A stretch of DNA of 64,000 nucleotides from contig CAYFIB010000013.1 in the NCBI GenBank assembly GCA_964342855.1, positions 1 through 64,000 on the forward strand, in the 5' to 3' direction. Of this stretch, positions 8,032-15,693 are shown piece after piece. The number at the start of each line of letters is the position of its first letter. Within the stretch, counting starts at the first letter, position 1. The DNA is from JBCBJX01 sp964342855. GTDB lineage: Bacteria > Pseudomonadota > Alphaproteobacteria > Caulobacterales > Parvularculaceae. Made by a program: the position numbers and the translations under genes. The notes beneath the pieces are model-generated. The model made no database searches, had not been told where the DNA came from, and worked only from the letters and a program-made list of their open reading frames with translations.

Positions 8032-8976
8032 TCAGGGAAGCGCGACCCGTTTCAGCGCGAACTGTTGCGGCGGTGTCGGATCGAAGCCGAACAGATGATC
8101 GAACTGGGACTGAACGACATAGGCGCTGTTCCTGTAGACCGCGACCGTCGTCGGCACATCGAGACCCGTCGCGATCGTCTCGACACGCCCCATGCCGCCC
8201 TCGAGGGTGATGATCGAGAGCGCGCCGGCGGTTCCCTCGACCACGAGAAGCGATCCATCATCGAGGCTCTCCAGCCCGTCCGGTCCCTGAAGTTTTCGAT
8301 CCAGCGCGACCTCGTCGATATCGCCCGTTCGCGGTTCCACGCGGAAGAGAAGGCCCTCATTGTATTTCACGACATAGAGATCGCCGTTGAGGGTCGTCAG
8401 GCCATTGGTGTTGAACCCTTCGCCAGTCCAGCGCGGGCTTTGGGCGAGAACCTGCAACTCTTCCGAGCCCGGCCTAAGGCGCAGCACGCGGCCGATGCCG
8501 GAGTCCGAAACGACGATCGTTCCGTCGCTCAGCTCGTAGATATCGTTGCAGAACCCGCCGCCCGGAAGCGGATAGCGCCCCGCCACGGCCCCGCTGTCAG
8601 CGTCGAAGGCGACCAGCTCGCTGGCGCGGCCGCCGTGGCTCTGGGTCGGATCGGACGAGCAGGCGTAAACCGCTTCGCCGTCAAACGTCGCATAGACGCC
8701 GATGATCGACATGAGATCGGCGCCCCCGCCCGCAAACAGCGACATGGTCTTCGTCGCTCGGCTGAGACGATATATTTCGCCGCGCGCAATGGATCCGACA
8801 TAGACGTCGCCGTCCGCGCCGACCGCGACGCCTTCCGGGTAGAAATCATCATGCGGCAGCGCGATTTCGCCTTCGGCCGAGACTTCAAACGGCGTTCCGG
8901 GCGCGGCGCCGTCGCTCGCGCAACCGGCTCCCAGAAGCGCCAGAGCCGCGCTCGCGGCCAACGTTGCTTTCAACAT
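8032..8976 (-). CDS. SMP-30/NHL-like beta-propeller lipoprotein
   Basis: The 314-residue protein has a lipoprotein signal (ALALLGAGC, lipidated C19) and then repeated beta-propeller blades such as YPEGVAVGADGDVYVGSIAR and GPDGLESLDDGSLLVVEGTA, with an NxL-type turn (NTNGLTTLNGDLYVVKY). This resembles the SMP-30/gluconolactonase/strictosidine synthase-like superfamily. A lactonase or sugar-dehydrogenase role is possible but the metal site cannot be confirmed by eye. AAGGAGA sits seven bases before the start. It lies 25 bases downstream of the DUF1330 gene, so the two are probably cotranscribed and controlled by the divergent LysR protein. Confidence 0.75.
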   Translation of the reverse strand: MLKATLAASAALALLGAGCASDGAAPGTPFEVSAEGEIALPHDDFYPEGVAVGADGDVYVGSIARGEIYRLSRATKTMSLFAGGGADLMSIIGVYATFDGEAVYACSSDPTQSHGGRASELVAFDADSGAVAGRYPLPGGGFCNDIYELSDGTIVVSDSGIGRVLRLRPGSEELQVLAQSPRWTGEGFNTNGLTTLNGDLYVVKYNEGLLFRVEPRTGDIDEVALDRKLQGPDGLESLDDGSLLVVEGTAGALSIITLEGGMGRVETIATGLDVPTTVAVYRNSAYVVQSQFDHLFGFDPTPPQQFALKRVALP

Positions 8977-9001
8977 GGTCGTTCTCCTTCAGATTCGACG
9001 A

Positions 9002-9286
9002 TCAAGCTTCGATGGCGAAAAGGTCGAAGCGCGCGCCGGTCTGACGCAGCTTGATGAGCGGCTGATGGTCCGGCGCCGCGTACCAGGCGCGGGCTTTCTC
9101 AAGGCTCGGAAAGCGGATGAGGACGATGCGGTCCGGCGCGGTCGCGGCGCCTTCAAGCCGCTCCGGCGCGGCGTTGGCGAGCACCTCGCCCTCAAAGCGC
9201 TGCAGAACCTCCGCAAGCCGCGGCCGGTATTCGCCCTGCCAGTCGGTGTTGGAAATGGTGAGATAGCCTATGGCGTATGCGGTCAT
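9002..9286 (-). CDS. DUF1330 domain protein (dimeric alpha/beta barrel fold)
   Basis: The 94-residue protein has the full DUF1330 pattern: AYAIGYLTISNTDWQGEYRP, RFEGEVLANA, DRIVLIRFPSLEKARAWYAA and a final RFDLFAIEA strand. These proteins adopt the ferredoxin-like dimeric barrel of small monooxygenases and cyclases; their activity is mostly unknown. I chose MTAYAIGY at 9286 because a perfect GGGAGG lies five bases upstream; the longer frame to 9370 would run through the promoter region. It is the first gene of a two-gene unit with the beta-propeller lipoprotein and faces a LysR regulator across 95 bases. Confidence 0.88.
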   Translation of the reverse strand: MTAYAIGYLTISNTDWQGEYRPRLAEVLQRFEGEVLANAAPERLEGAATAPDRIVLIRFPSLEKARAWYAAPDHQPLIKLRQTGARFDLFAIEA

Positions 9287-9363
9287 GTCGACCTCCCTTG
9301 TGAGTACTGACGGGAGGTAGCCGCTCGAACGCCTTGCAATAACTATCGACAAACGCACTTGAC

Positions 9364-9379
9364 CGTGCATTTTTGCACG
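9364..9379. promoter_or_regulatory. Inverted repeat in the DUF1330/LysR divergent promoter
   Basis: CGTGCA-TTTT-TGCACG is a perfect 6-4-6 inverted repeat ending three bases before the LysR start codon at 9382. Its place fits an autoregulatory operator, but LysR sites usually have longer spacers, so this is inference. Confidence 0.4.
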
Positions 9380-9381
9380 TC

Positions 9382-10245
9382 ATGGAAAACTGGGATGATC
9401 TCCGCTTCTTCCTCGCCGTCGCGGAAACCGGGGCCGTGACGGCCGCCGCGACCGAGCTCGGCGTGAACCACTCGACCGTGTCGCGCCGGATCGGCGCGCT
9501 CGAGGCGGCCGCGGACGTGCGCCTCTTCGACCGGGCGCCGGAGGGCTATGTGCTGACGCAGGCGGGCCTCGCGCTGCTGGAGCGCGCCAAACCGCTCTCG
9601 GGCGCGTTCCATGAAGTGAGCCGCACCCTCGCCGCGCATTCGCCTACCATCGCCGGAGAGTTGAGCGTGACCGCGCCGCAGGCGGCCATGGTGCATGTCG
9701 TAATGCCCATGCTGCGCGGCTTTCGCCGTCAGTATCCTGAAATCCGGCTGAAGCTCGTCGCCTCCGACGATGTCAGCAATCTGCGGCGCCGCGAAACCGA
9801 TGTGGCGATCCGCGCATGCAACGGGCCGGATGAATCGCTGGTGGGGCGGAAACTCTGCGCCCAGAAGACCGCCGTCTACGCCGACCGGGACTATTGGGCG
9901 CGCCTCGACGGGGAGGACCCCGCCTGGATTTCACCCTCCTTGCGGCCGCAGATACCGGAATGGGCGAAACGAACGTACCCGAACATGCGCGCCGGCGTCT
10001 GCGTCAACGGCAAGCTGGAGACGTTTGAAGCCGTGCGCGCGGGCCTCGGCGTCGCCCGTCTTCCCTGCCGTCTCGGCGGCTCGGCGGATAACCTCGTCCG
10101 CGTGCCGCCGGACGAGCCGGGCGCGGACCTTGATATCTGGCTGCTCATGCACGCTTCGCTGCAGTCCGCCCCGCGCGTGCGCGCCTTCGCCGACTTCATC
10201 TACGAAGCCTTCAAAACCGAAGCGCCCCTGTTCGAAGGGCGTTGA
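9382..10245 (+). CDS. LysR family transcriptional regulator
   Basis: The 287-residue protein has an N-terminal winged helix (DDLRFFLAVAETGAVTAAAT, with HSTVSRRIGALEAA as recognition helix) and a C-terminal periplasmic-binding-protein-like effector domain starting around residue 90 (ELSVTAPQAAMVHVVMPMLR). The start at 9382 (MENWDD) is the typical position for this subgroup; the upstream TTG at 9373 is unlikely. It is transcribed divergently from the DUF1330/beta-propeller pair, its likely target. The effector is unknown. Its stop lies four bases from the convergent membrane gene. Confidence 0.92.
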   Translation: MENWDDLRFFLAVAETGAVTAAATELGVNHSTVSRRIGALEAAADVRLFDRAPEGYVLTQAGLALLERAKPLSGAFHEVSRTLAAHSPTIAGELSVTAPQAAMVHVVMPMLRGFRRQYPEIRLKLVASDDVSNLRRRETDVAIRACNGPDESLVGRKLCAQKTAVYADRDYWARLDGEDPAWISPSLRPQIPEWAKRTYPNMRAGVCVNGKLETFEAVRAGLGVARLPCRLGGSADNLVRVPPDEPGADLDIWLLMHASLQSAPRVRAFADFIYEAFKTEAPLFEGR

Positions 10246-10249
10246 GGCC

Positions 10250-11254
10250 TCAGGCCGGGTCCGCCCCGCCGGAGGCCGGCGCCGCCTCGGCCGGTTTGGC
10301 GCCGCCGAAGCCCGGCACGAAATCGCGCGCTTTCGCTGTCAGCTCGCGGAATTTATCGGACGCGCCTTCAAGGCGCTGCTCCCATTCCGGATCCGGCTGC
10401 TGGTCCGCCGTTTTCTTGAAGAAGACCTGCATCAGCGAGAACATGGCGATGGGCTCTATCAGCGCCGCCTTGGTCGACCAGGCGAGCACGAAGGCGATGA
10501 CGAACGACCAGAAGCCGATATCGCCCGGAATCAGCGCCATGATCGCGAACGTCGGCGCGAGCATGACGACGAAGATGAGAAGCGTCAGCCCCCACATCAT
10601 CAGGGAGAGCCAGACCGCGTTCTTCACGAAGCTCTTGTAATTCTGTCCGTAGAGGACAAGCGCCTCGCGCGCTGAGGCCCAGGTGTTGTCCGAGTTCGTA
10701 CGTAGGGCGTGGGCGAGAATAATCTCGTCGACATATTCCAGCGACATGCGGATGACCGCGCTCACCATCTTCATGATGTTCTGCAGCCCCGGGATCGGCA
10801 GGATGAACGCAACGCCGCCAAGAATGCGCGTGATCGCTTTCAGAACGCCCTTCACCAGTTGATCGACCGCGAAGAGAAGCGAGGCGTCGGCGAACTTCGC
10901 CTGCACGATATCCTTCGCATACGTCACCTGCCCTTTTCCTTCCGGCAGCGGCTCCTGATCATAGAGCTTCACCAGTACGGCGATGTGTCCGGCCTTTACG
11001 ACGTAGAGGATGTATTCGCGCAGGAAATAGAGAACGCCCGAGGCGCCGGCGAAGCCGAAAAGCGCGCCATAGAAGGCGCCGCCGCCCTCCCCTTCGCCGA
11101 AGGAGGTGAAGCCGTAACCGATGGCGCCGCCCCCGCCGGTCGCAAGAATATAGAGAATGGCGATGCCGAAATAGACGGCGATCCGCGTCAGAATGAACGG
11201 CGTCGTCTTCACCATCGCCGCAATCGACTGCGACAGACTGAAATCCCAACCCAT
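10250..11254 (-). CDS. Multi-pass membrane protein of unknown function
   Basis: I do not recognise this 334-residue family. Hydrophobic segments are visible at about residues 22-48, 60-85 (glycine-rich GGGAFYGALFGFAGASGVLY), 125-165, 215-245 and 245-275. A cytoplasmic C-terminus is rich in charged residues and ends in an alanine/proline tail. An amphipathic KFADASLLFAVDQLVKGVLK stretch lies mid-protein. GAGGAGG eight bases upstream supports the start. It is convergent with the LysR gene at 9382 and stands alone. No transporter signature or catalytic motif is apparent. Confidence 0.75.
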   Translation of the reverse strand: MGWDFSLSQSIAAMVKTTPFILTRIAVYFGIAILYILATGGGGAIGYGFTSFGEGEGGGAFYGALFGFAGASGVLYFLREYILYVVKAGHIAVLVKLYDQEPLPEGKGQVTYAKDIVQAKFADASLLFAVDQLVKGVLKAITRILGGVAFILPIPGLQNIMKMVSAVIRMSLEYVDEIILAHALRTNSDNTWASAREALVLYGQNYKSFVKNAVWLSLMMWGLTLLIFVVMLAPTFAIMALIPGDIGFWSFVIAFVLAWSTKAALIEPIAMFSLMQVFFKKTADQQPDPEWEQRLEGASDKFRELTAKARDFVPGFGGAKPAEAAPASGGADPA

Positions 11255-11378
11255 TGTTCCGGCCTCCTCTCAGAACGATTCCAGCACCGTAAAACGAAAC
11301 GGTGGGACGAAGCCACCGCAGACGGAGATATCGTTCATATGCGCGCGACGCCTTGACCTCTTCTCTTGCGAACGGTCG

Positions 11379-12290
11379 CTAACGCGCTCTGTGCTCCGCC
11401 ATCAGTCTTGCGAGTTCCTCCGCGAGCATGTCGTAAACCAAACGTATACGCCGACTGGTGTGCAGCTCCCGGTGCGTGACGAGCCAGACCGGCACCGGCA
11501 CCGGCGGAAACTCCGGGTAAACAAGCTCCAGCTCCGGATAGAGATCCGCCATGTCTTCCGTCAGGAACGTCAATCCGACGCCCGCCCGGGCGAGCGCGAT
11601 CAACATGGTGCCGCTCGCCGTCATGGCGGCGATCTGCTCTTCCCCGGTCGACAGCCCGAGGCTTTCGAAAAGATTGAGCACGCGATCAGGAGCGTCGAAC
11701 GCCAGCGTCGGCATCGCGGATACTTCCTGTACGGATTTCGGCCTGCCGTGAGTGTCCAGAAAATCTTTCGAGGCGTACATCCGGGCCGTGGTTTCGCCGA
11801 TCAGCTTGCCGATGAGATTGGGCTGTTCCGGCCTCGCATGCCGGATGGAGATGTCGGCCTCCCGCTTCGTCAGATCCTGCACGGCGTTCGAAGTGATGAC
11901 GTTCACGCGAACGCCGGGCGCCTCCTTCTGAAGACGCAGAAGCACCGCAGGCAGATAAAGCGTCGCAAAAACGTTGGTGGCCGTGACGCTGACCCAGCCG
12001 GTCACCGCTTCGGAGCGCCCCGTCGCCGCGAACGAGACGCGCGACGCCGCCTCCCCCATGGCCCGAACGTGCTCCAGCACCTCGCGCCCCGCTTCAGTGA
12101 GATACAGCGATTTCGCTCCGCGCTCGAACAGAACGACGCCCAGCGCGTCTTCAAGGCCGGCTACCTGACGGCTGACAGTCGGCTGGGTCAGCTTCAGGGC
12201 GCGCGCCGCGGCGGACAGCGAGCCTTCCTCCGCTGACGCCAGGAACGCGCGGACCTGATTCCAGTCAAAAGAGATCGTGTCCCATTTCAT
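11379..12290 (-). CDS. LysR family transcriptional regulator
   Basis: The 303-residue regulator has the winged helix in FDWNQVRAFLASAEEGSLSA and TQPTVSRQVAGLEDALG, then the usual effector domain (VSVTATNVFATLYLPAVLLR). The start at 12290 (MKWDTISFDWNQ) is the better one; an ATG four codons upstream lies inside the inverted repeat of the promoter. It is divergent from two overlapping methyltransferase genes across about 98 bases, so it probably controls them. The effector is unknown. Confidence 0.92.
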   Translation of the reverse strand: MKWDTISFDWNQVRAFLASAEEGSLSAAARALKLTQPTVSRQVAGLEDALGVVLFERGAKSLYLTEAGREVLEHVRAMGEAASRVSFAATGRSEAVTGWVSVTATNVFATLYLPAVLLRLQKEAPGVRVNVITSNAVQDLTKREADISIRHARPEQPNLIGKLIGETTARMYASKDFLDTHGRPKSVQEVSAMPTLAFDAPDRVLNLFESLGLSTGEEQIAAMTASGTMLIALARAGVGLTFLTEDMADLYPELELVYPEFPPVPVPVWLVTHRELHTSRRIRLVYDMLAEELARLMAEHRAR

Positions 12291-12292
12291 GC

Positions 12293-12355
12293 ATATTCGC
12301 ATACCTGATCCAGATTTTTTCGCAATTTCTATCCGAAATGCGTATGGGCGAATAT
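12293..12355. promoter_or_regulatory. Divergent promoter with imperfect inverted repeat
   Basis: ATATTCGCATAC (12293-12304) and GTATGGGCGAATAT (12342-12355) are inverted copies, the second with two extra bases. They flank the AT-rich core between the LysR start and the methyltransferase start. This is where a LysR protein would bind; the assignment is inference. Confidence 0.4.
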
Positions 12356-12388
12356 CCCGGCGTCGCCTGTAGGGAACGCCACGTTCGA

Positions 12389-13162
12389 ATGACGAGCCAC
12401 GATGTCTCCGAATCCATTCCGATGCTGTCCGGATCGATCGGCTCGTGGCGGCTGTCGCTCAGCCGGACGCCGCGCGCTGCGTTCGATCTCGGCCGTCAGT
12501 ACGATGCGAAAGCGAAGCGCTGGTCTTCCAGGCTGGAGCGGATGGGCGTTCACGCCGCATATCGCGAATGCTGGCGTGCACTGCTGGACGAGCAGCTGAA
12601 CCTCCCGCTCGGGCGCGCGATACGCGTTCTTGACTGCGGCGTCGGCGACGGCGCCTTCTCGCGAGCGTTTTGCACGGTCTGGTCAGGCGGCCTTGATCTT
12701 CATGGCGTCGACGTCTCCGAGGTGATGTTGACCGAGGCTCGATCGCGCTTGGAAGCCGTCGGCGTTCACGCGACGCTCTGGCGCTCGGATGCGTGCGACC
12801 TTCCCTTTGAAGACGGGTTCTTCGATCTCGTCTTCTCCGCACACATGCTGGAACACCTCCCATCTCCCCAGCGGGCGCTGTCGGAAATGCGACGCGTGCT
12901 CGCGCCCGGCGGCGCGGCGGTCGCGGTCGTGACGCGCCGCTCTGCGCCGGGCCGGCTTGTGCAGGTTAGATGGCGCACGCACGTATTCGACCCGCGTCAG
13001 GCCGGCAGGCTGATGGCGGAGAGCGGCTTCGATTCGCTCGGGTGTCTCCCGCCGACCGGTCGCTCCATCTTCGACAGTCTGAGCCTCACCTGCTACGGGC
13101 GAAAACCGCCCTATCAGCGTGCAGGTCTCCCGCAGCCTGAAACGAAAGAAGACCATACATGA
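12389..13162 (+). CDS. Class I SAM-dependent methyltransferase
   Basis: The 257-residue protein has the Rossmann SAM-binding motif I (RVLDCGVGDGAFSRAF, about residues 80-95), an acidic residue ending strand 2 (LHGVDVSEVM), and the post-motif region SAHMLEHLPSPQRALSEMRR followed by VLAPGG. This is the UbiE/MenG-like Methyltransf_11 type; the substrate cannot be read from sequence. I place the start at the ATG at 12389 (MTSHDVS); the open frame from 12338 runs through the promoter repeat. The stop overlaps the next methyltransferase gene by four bases (ATGA), implying translational coupling. Confidence 0.85.
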   Translation: MTSHDVSESIPMLSGSIGSWRLSLSRTPRAAFDLGRQYDAKAKRWSSRLERMGVHAAYRECWRALLDEQLNLPLGRAIRVLDCGVGDGAFSRAFCTVWSGGLDLHGVDVSEVMLTEARSRLEAVGVHATLWRSDACDLPFEDGFFDLVFSAHMLEHLPSPQRALSEMRRVLAPGGAAVAVVTRRSAPGRLVQVRWRTHVFDPRQAGRLMAESGFDSLGCLPPTGRSIFDSLSLTCYGRKPPYQRAGLPQPETKEDHT

Positions 13163-13782
13163 AGAACGAGGAGACTTTCTGGGACAGGCTGGCCGACAAA
13201 TACTTCAAGGAGCCGATCAAGGATCAGGACGCGTATGAAAAGAAGCTGCGCCTGACGCAGGCGCTTTTCACGCCCGATACGGATGTATTCGAGTTCGCCT
13301 GCGGCACCGGCGGAACGGCCCTGCGCCACGCACCTTATGTAAGAAGCGTTCACGCCACGGATTTTTCAAGCGAGATGATCCGGATCGCCCGCGCTCAGGC
13401 CGACAGCCTCGGCGTGTCGAACGTAACCTTCGAGCAAGCCGACATCACGCGGCATGACGCGGGGCGCGAGCGCTATGACGTCGTCCTTGGCATGAGCATC
13501 CTGCACCTGTTGCGCGAGCCCGAGCGCGTCGCCTCCCGGGTGCATGACTGGCTGAAACCGGGCGGTTCTTTCGTCTCCAGCACTGTCTGTCTGGGCGACA
13601 GCATGGCGTGGATCCGCTTTATCGCGCCGATCGGCCGGGCTCTGGGGAAAATGCCGTACGTCAATGTCTTCAAGGCCGCGGAGCTCCGATCGTTCCTGCT
13701 GCGCGCGGGGTTCGAGATCGAGACGGAGTGGCGGCCCGAGAAGAGCCCGGCCGTCTTCATCATCGCCCGAAAGCCCGGCTAG
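13159..13782 (+). CDS. Class I SAM-dependent methyltransferase
   Basis: The 207-residue protein begins in the ATGA shared with the previous gene. It has motif I as VFEFACGTGGTAL, strand 2 ending in HATDFSSEMIRIARAQ, the acidic motif FEQADIT, and DVVLGMSILHLLREP followed by WLKPGGSFVSS. It belongs to the Methyltransf_25/11 group and is not close in sequence to its partner, so the two are not a recent duplication. They may modify the same or successive substrates. Its TAG stop shares the palindrome CTAG with the stop of the convergent mscS gene. Confidence 0.85.
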   Translation: MKNEETFWDRLADKYFKEPIKDQDAYEKKLRLTQALFTPDTDVFEFACGTGGTALRHAPYVRSVHATDFSSEMIRIARAQADSLGVSNVTFEQADITRHDAGRERYDVVLGMSILHLLREPERVASRVHDWLKPGGSFVSSTVCLGDSMAWIRFIAPIGRALGKMPYVNVFKAAELRSFLLRAGFEIETEWRPEKSPAVFIIARKPG

Positions 13783-15266
13783 GGTCGCTCCTCCGCCGCC
13801 GTCGCCTCGACCGGCGCGGACGCCGTCTCGCCGCCCGCCGGAAGCCCCGAGCGGATGTGCAGATCGCGCTGCGGGAACGGGATTTCGATGCCTTCCGCTG
13901 CGAAGCCGTCCCAGATTTTCATGAGGACTTCGGAGCGGACATTGGCGATGCCGCGCTGGGGGTCGTTGATCCAGAAGCGCAGGTCGAAGTCGACGCTGGA
14001 GTCGCCGAAGCCCATCAGATTGCAGACGGGTTCGGGGCGCGCGAGCACGCGGTCGGTCGACTTCGCCGCCTCGCGGCAAATCTCCTGCACGCGGCGGAGG
14101 TCCTTCGTTCCGTAGGCGACGCCGACCGGCGCGTGGATGCGCACGTCCCGGTCCGCATGCGACCAGTTGACGACGCCCTCCTCCATGAAGGTCGCGTTCG
14201 GCACCAGATGCTCCGTGCCGTCGCGCGTTCGGATGGAGACGTAGCGGGCCTTCATGTCGGTGATCCAGCCGAAGGTCTCGCCCACGGCGACGACGTCTCC
14301 GGGCTTGATCGAACGGTCCGCCAGAAGCGTGAACCCGGCGAGGAAGTTCGAGATGATCTTCTGCAGGCCGAGACCGATGCCGAGACCGACGGCGCCGGAG
14401 AAAATGGCGAGGCTCGCGAGATTGAAGCCGATGATCTGCAGGGCGAAGAGAAGCGCGACGACCGGCAGCGCGAAGTTCAGCACCTTCGCGATCAGCGCCT
14501 TGAAGGACGGGTTCAGCTCCTCGACCCTGTCGACCCGGTTGACGATCAGCCCCGAGACGAGCCCCGCGAGCTGCATGAAGACGGCGAATACGATCCCTGC
14601 CCGCACGACATCAAGCAGGGTGAGCCGCACCGCGTCGCGATCGTCCGTCGGCGGCGAGAGCTGGACGGAGATCGTCTCCAGCCAGGTGATCACCTCGTCC
14701 AGCAGATGGAACGCGTCGAGCGCCGCGATCGGCCAGGCGATGTAGAAAGCGACCTTCGACCAGAACGGCGAGCGGATGGCGAGCGTGACGAGACGCACCA
14801 CGATCCACGCCGTCAGCAGGCTGAGCGCCGCGGAGACGAACCCGCGATTCGCGCCGGCGCTGATGAACCCCGCCTCAGCGCCCGTCAGGATGACCCACGC
14901 GGCGATGGGCGTCGCGAGCGTCGCCGCGGCGTCCGCGAGACGGCGGAGGATGCCAGCGGGCGCCCGCTGGCGCAGATGCCGGGCGATGAAGTTCTTCAGG
15001 CGCGGGCCGAACAGCACCGCCGGGATGATCGCGCCGAAAACGACGGAGATCTGGATCGCGGAGTTGATCGTAAGAAGCTCGGTGCGCGTCCAGTCGATCC
15101 CGGCCTGAAGCCAGCGGTTGAGGCGTTCGGCGTTCAGGAGATCCGTCTCGACGAGGTCGGCGATGGCGGAGCGGTCGCCGTCTGTCGGCGGAGCGGCCGG
15201 CTCCGCCGCGGGCGCCTCAGGCGGCGTTTCCTGCGGGGCGTCCTGACGCCAGAGGGTCTCGATCAT
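13779..15266 (-). CDS. MscS family mechanosensitive ion channel
   Basis: The 495-residue inner-membrane channel opens under membrane tension to release solutes on hypo-osmotic shock. It has about six transmembrane segments. The last two carry the MscS pore-lining region (SGAVGLGIGLGLQKIISNFL) followed by the beta domain (LLADRSIKPGDVVAVGETFG, RTRDGTEHLVPNATFMEE) and the C-terminal alpha/beta domain ending in GIEIPFPQRDLHIR. The extra N-terminal helices make it longer than E. coli MscS. GAGGAG five bases upstream supports the ATG at 15266; the open frame further out to 15386 is only GC-driven. Confidence 0.93.
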   Translation of the reverse strand: MIETLWRQDAPQETPPEAPAAEPAAPPTDGDRSAIADLVETDLLNAERLNRWLQAGIDWTRTELLTINSAIQISVVFGAIIPAVLFGPRLKNFIARHLRQRAPAGILRRLADAAATLATPIAAWVILTGAEAGFISAGANRGFVSAALSLLTAWIVVRLVTLAIRSPFWSKVAFYIAWPIAALDAFHLLDEVITWLETISVQLSPPTDDRDAVRLTLLDVVRAGIVFAVFMQLAGLVSGLIVNRVDRVEELNPSFKALIAKVLNFALPVVALLFALQIIGFNLASLAIFSGAVGLGIGLGLQKIISNFLAGFTLLADRSIKPGDVVAVGETFGWITDMKARYVSIRTRDGTEHLVPNATFMEEGVVNWSHADRDVRIHAPVGVAYGTKDLRRVQEICREAAKSTDRVLARPEPVCNLMGFGDSSVDFDLRFWINDPQRGIANVRSEVLMKIWDGFAAEGIEIPFPQRDLHIRSGLPAGGETASAPVEATAAEERP

Positions 15267-15390
15267 CTCCGCTCCTCGCCGCTGACGGGCGTTCTTCACC
15301 GATAGACCATCGAACCTAGAGCGAATCGCGGCGCCAGCGAGGCGGCGCCCTTCCGCTCGCGCCCGGCGCGCGCTATTCCTCCCCACCGCC

Positions 15391-15466
15391 GCCGGCTTAG
15401 CTCAGCTGGTAGAGCATCTGATTTGTAATCAGGTGGTCGGGGGTTCGAGTCCCTCAGCCGGCACCA
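15391..15466 (+). tRNA. tRNA-Thr (UGU anticodon)
   Basis: All four arms fold. The acceptor is GCCGGCT with AGCCGGC, the D-arm contains CTCAGCTGGTAGAG, the anticodon stem is TCTGA/TCAGG around the loop TTTGTAA (anticodon TGT), and the T-arm contains GGTTCGAGT. A discriminator A and an encoded CCA complete a 76-base gene. It lies 124 bases upstream of the mscS start, on the opposite strand, and a decayed copy sits 2.7 kb downstream. Confidence 0.97.
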
Positions 15467-15693
15467 TTTTCACCCGATTAATCTCTGACAGTAACAGTCT
15501 TAGAGAACCCGCTCAGGCCGCTGATGGATGTCTTCGCGCGGTCAGCTCTGCTTTTCGCGAACGCCGCCGCGAAATCCGCCTCAAATCATCACCTTAGATT
15601 TCCGGTGAAAATCTCCGTTTAAAATCTCTTTTGCAGAGCTTTAAAATTTATGCCGTACGAACCGCTCTTCAGTTTGGGGAGTGCGCTAAGAAC

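Noticed and set aside
13608..15305. 565-residue plus-strand frame across the mscS gene
   Set aside because: It is antisense to a full MscS channel, is full of Arg/Asp/Glu low-complexity sequence and has no domain; such long frames are usual opposite high-GC genes.
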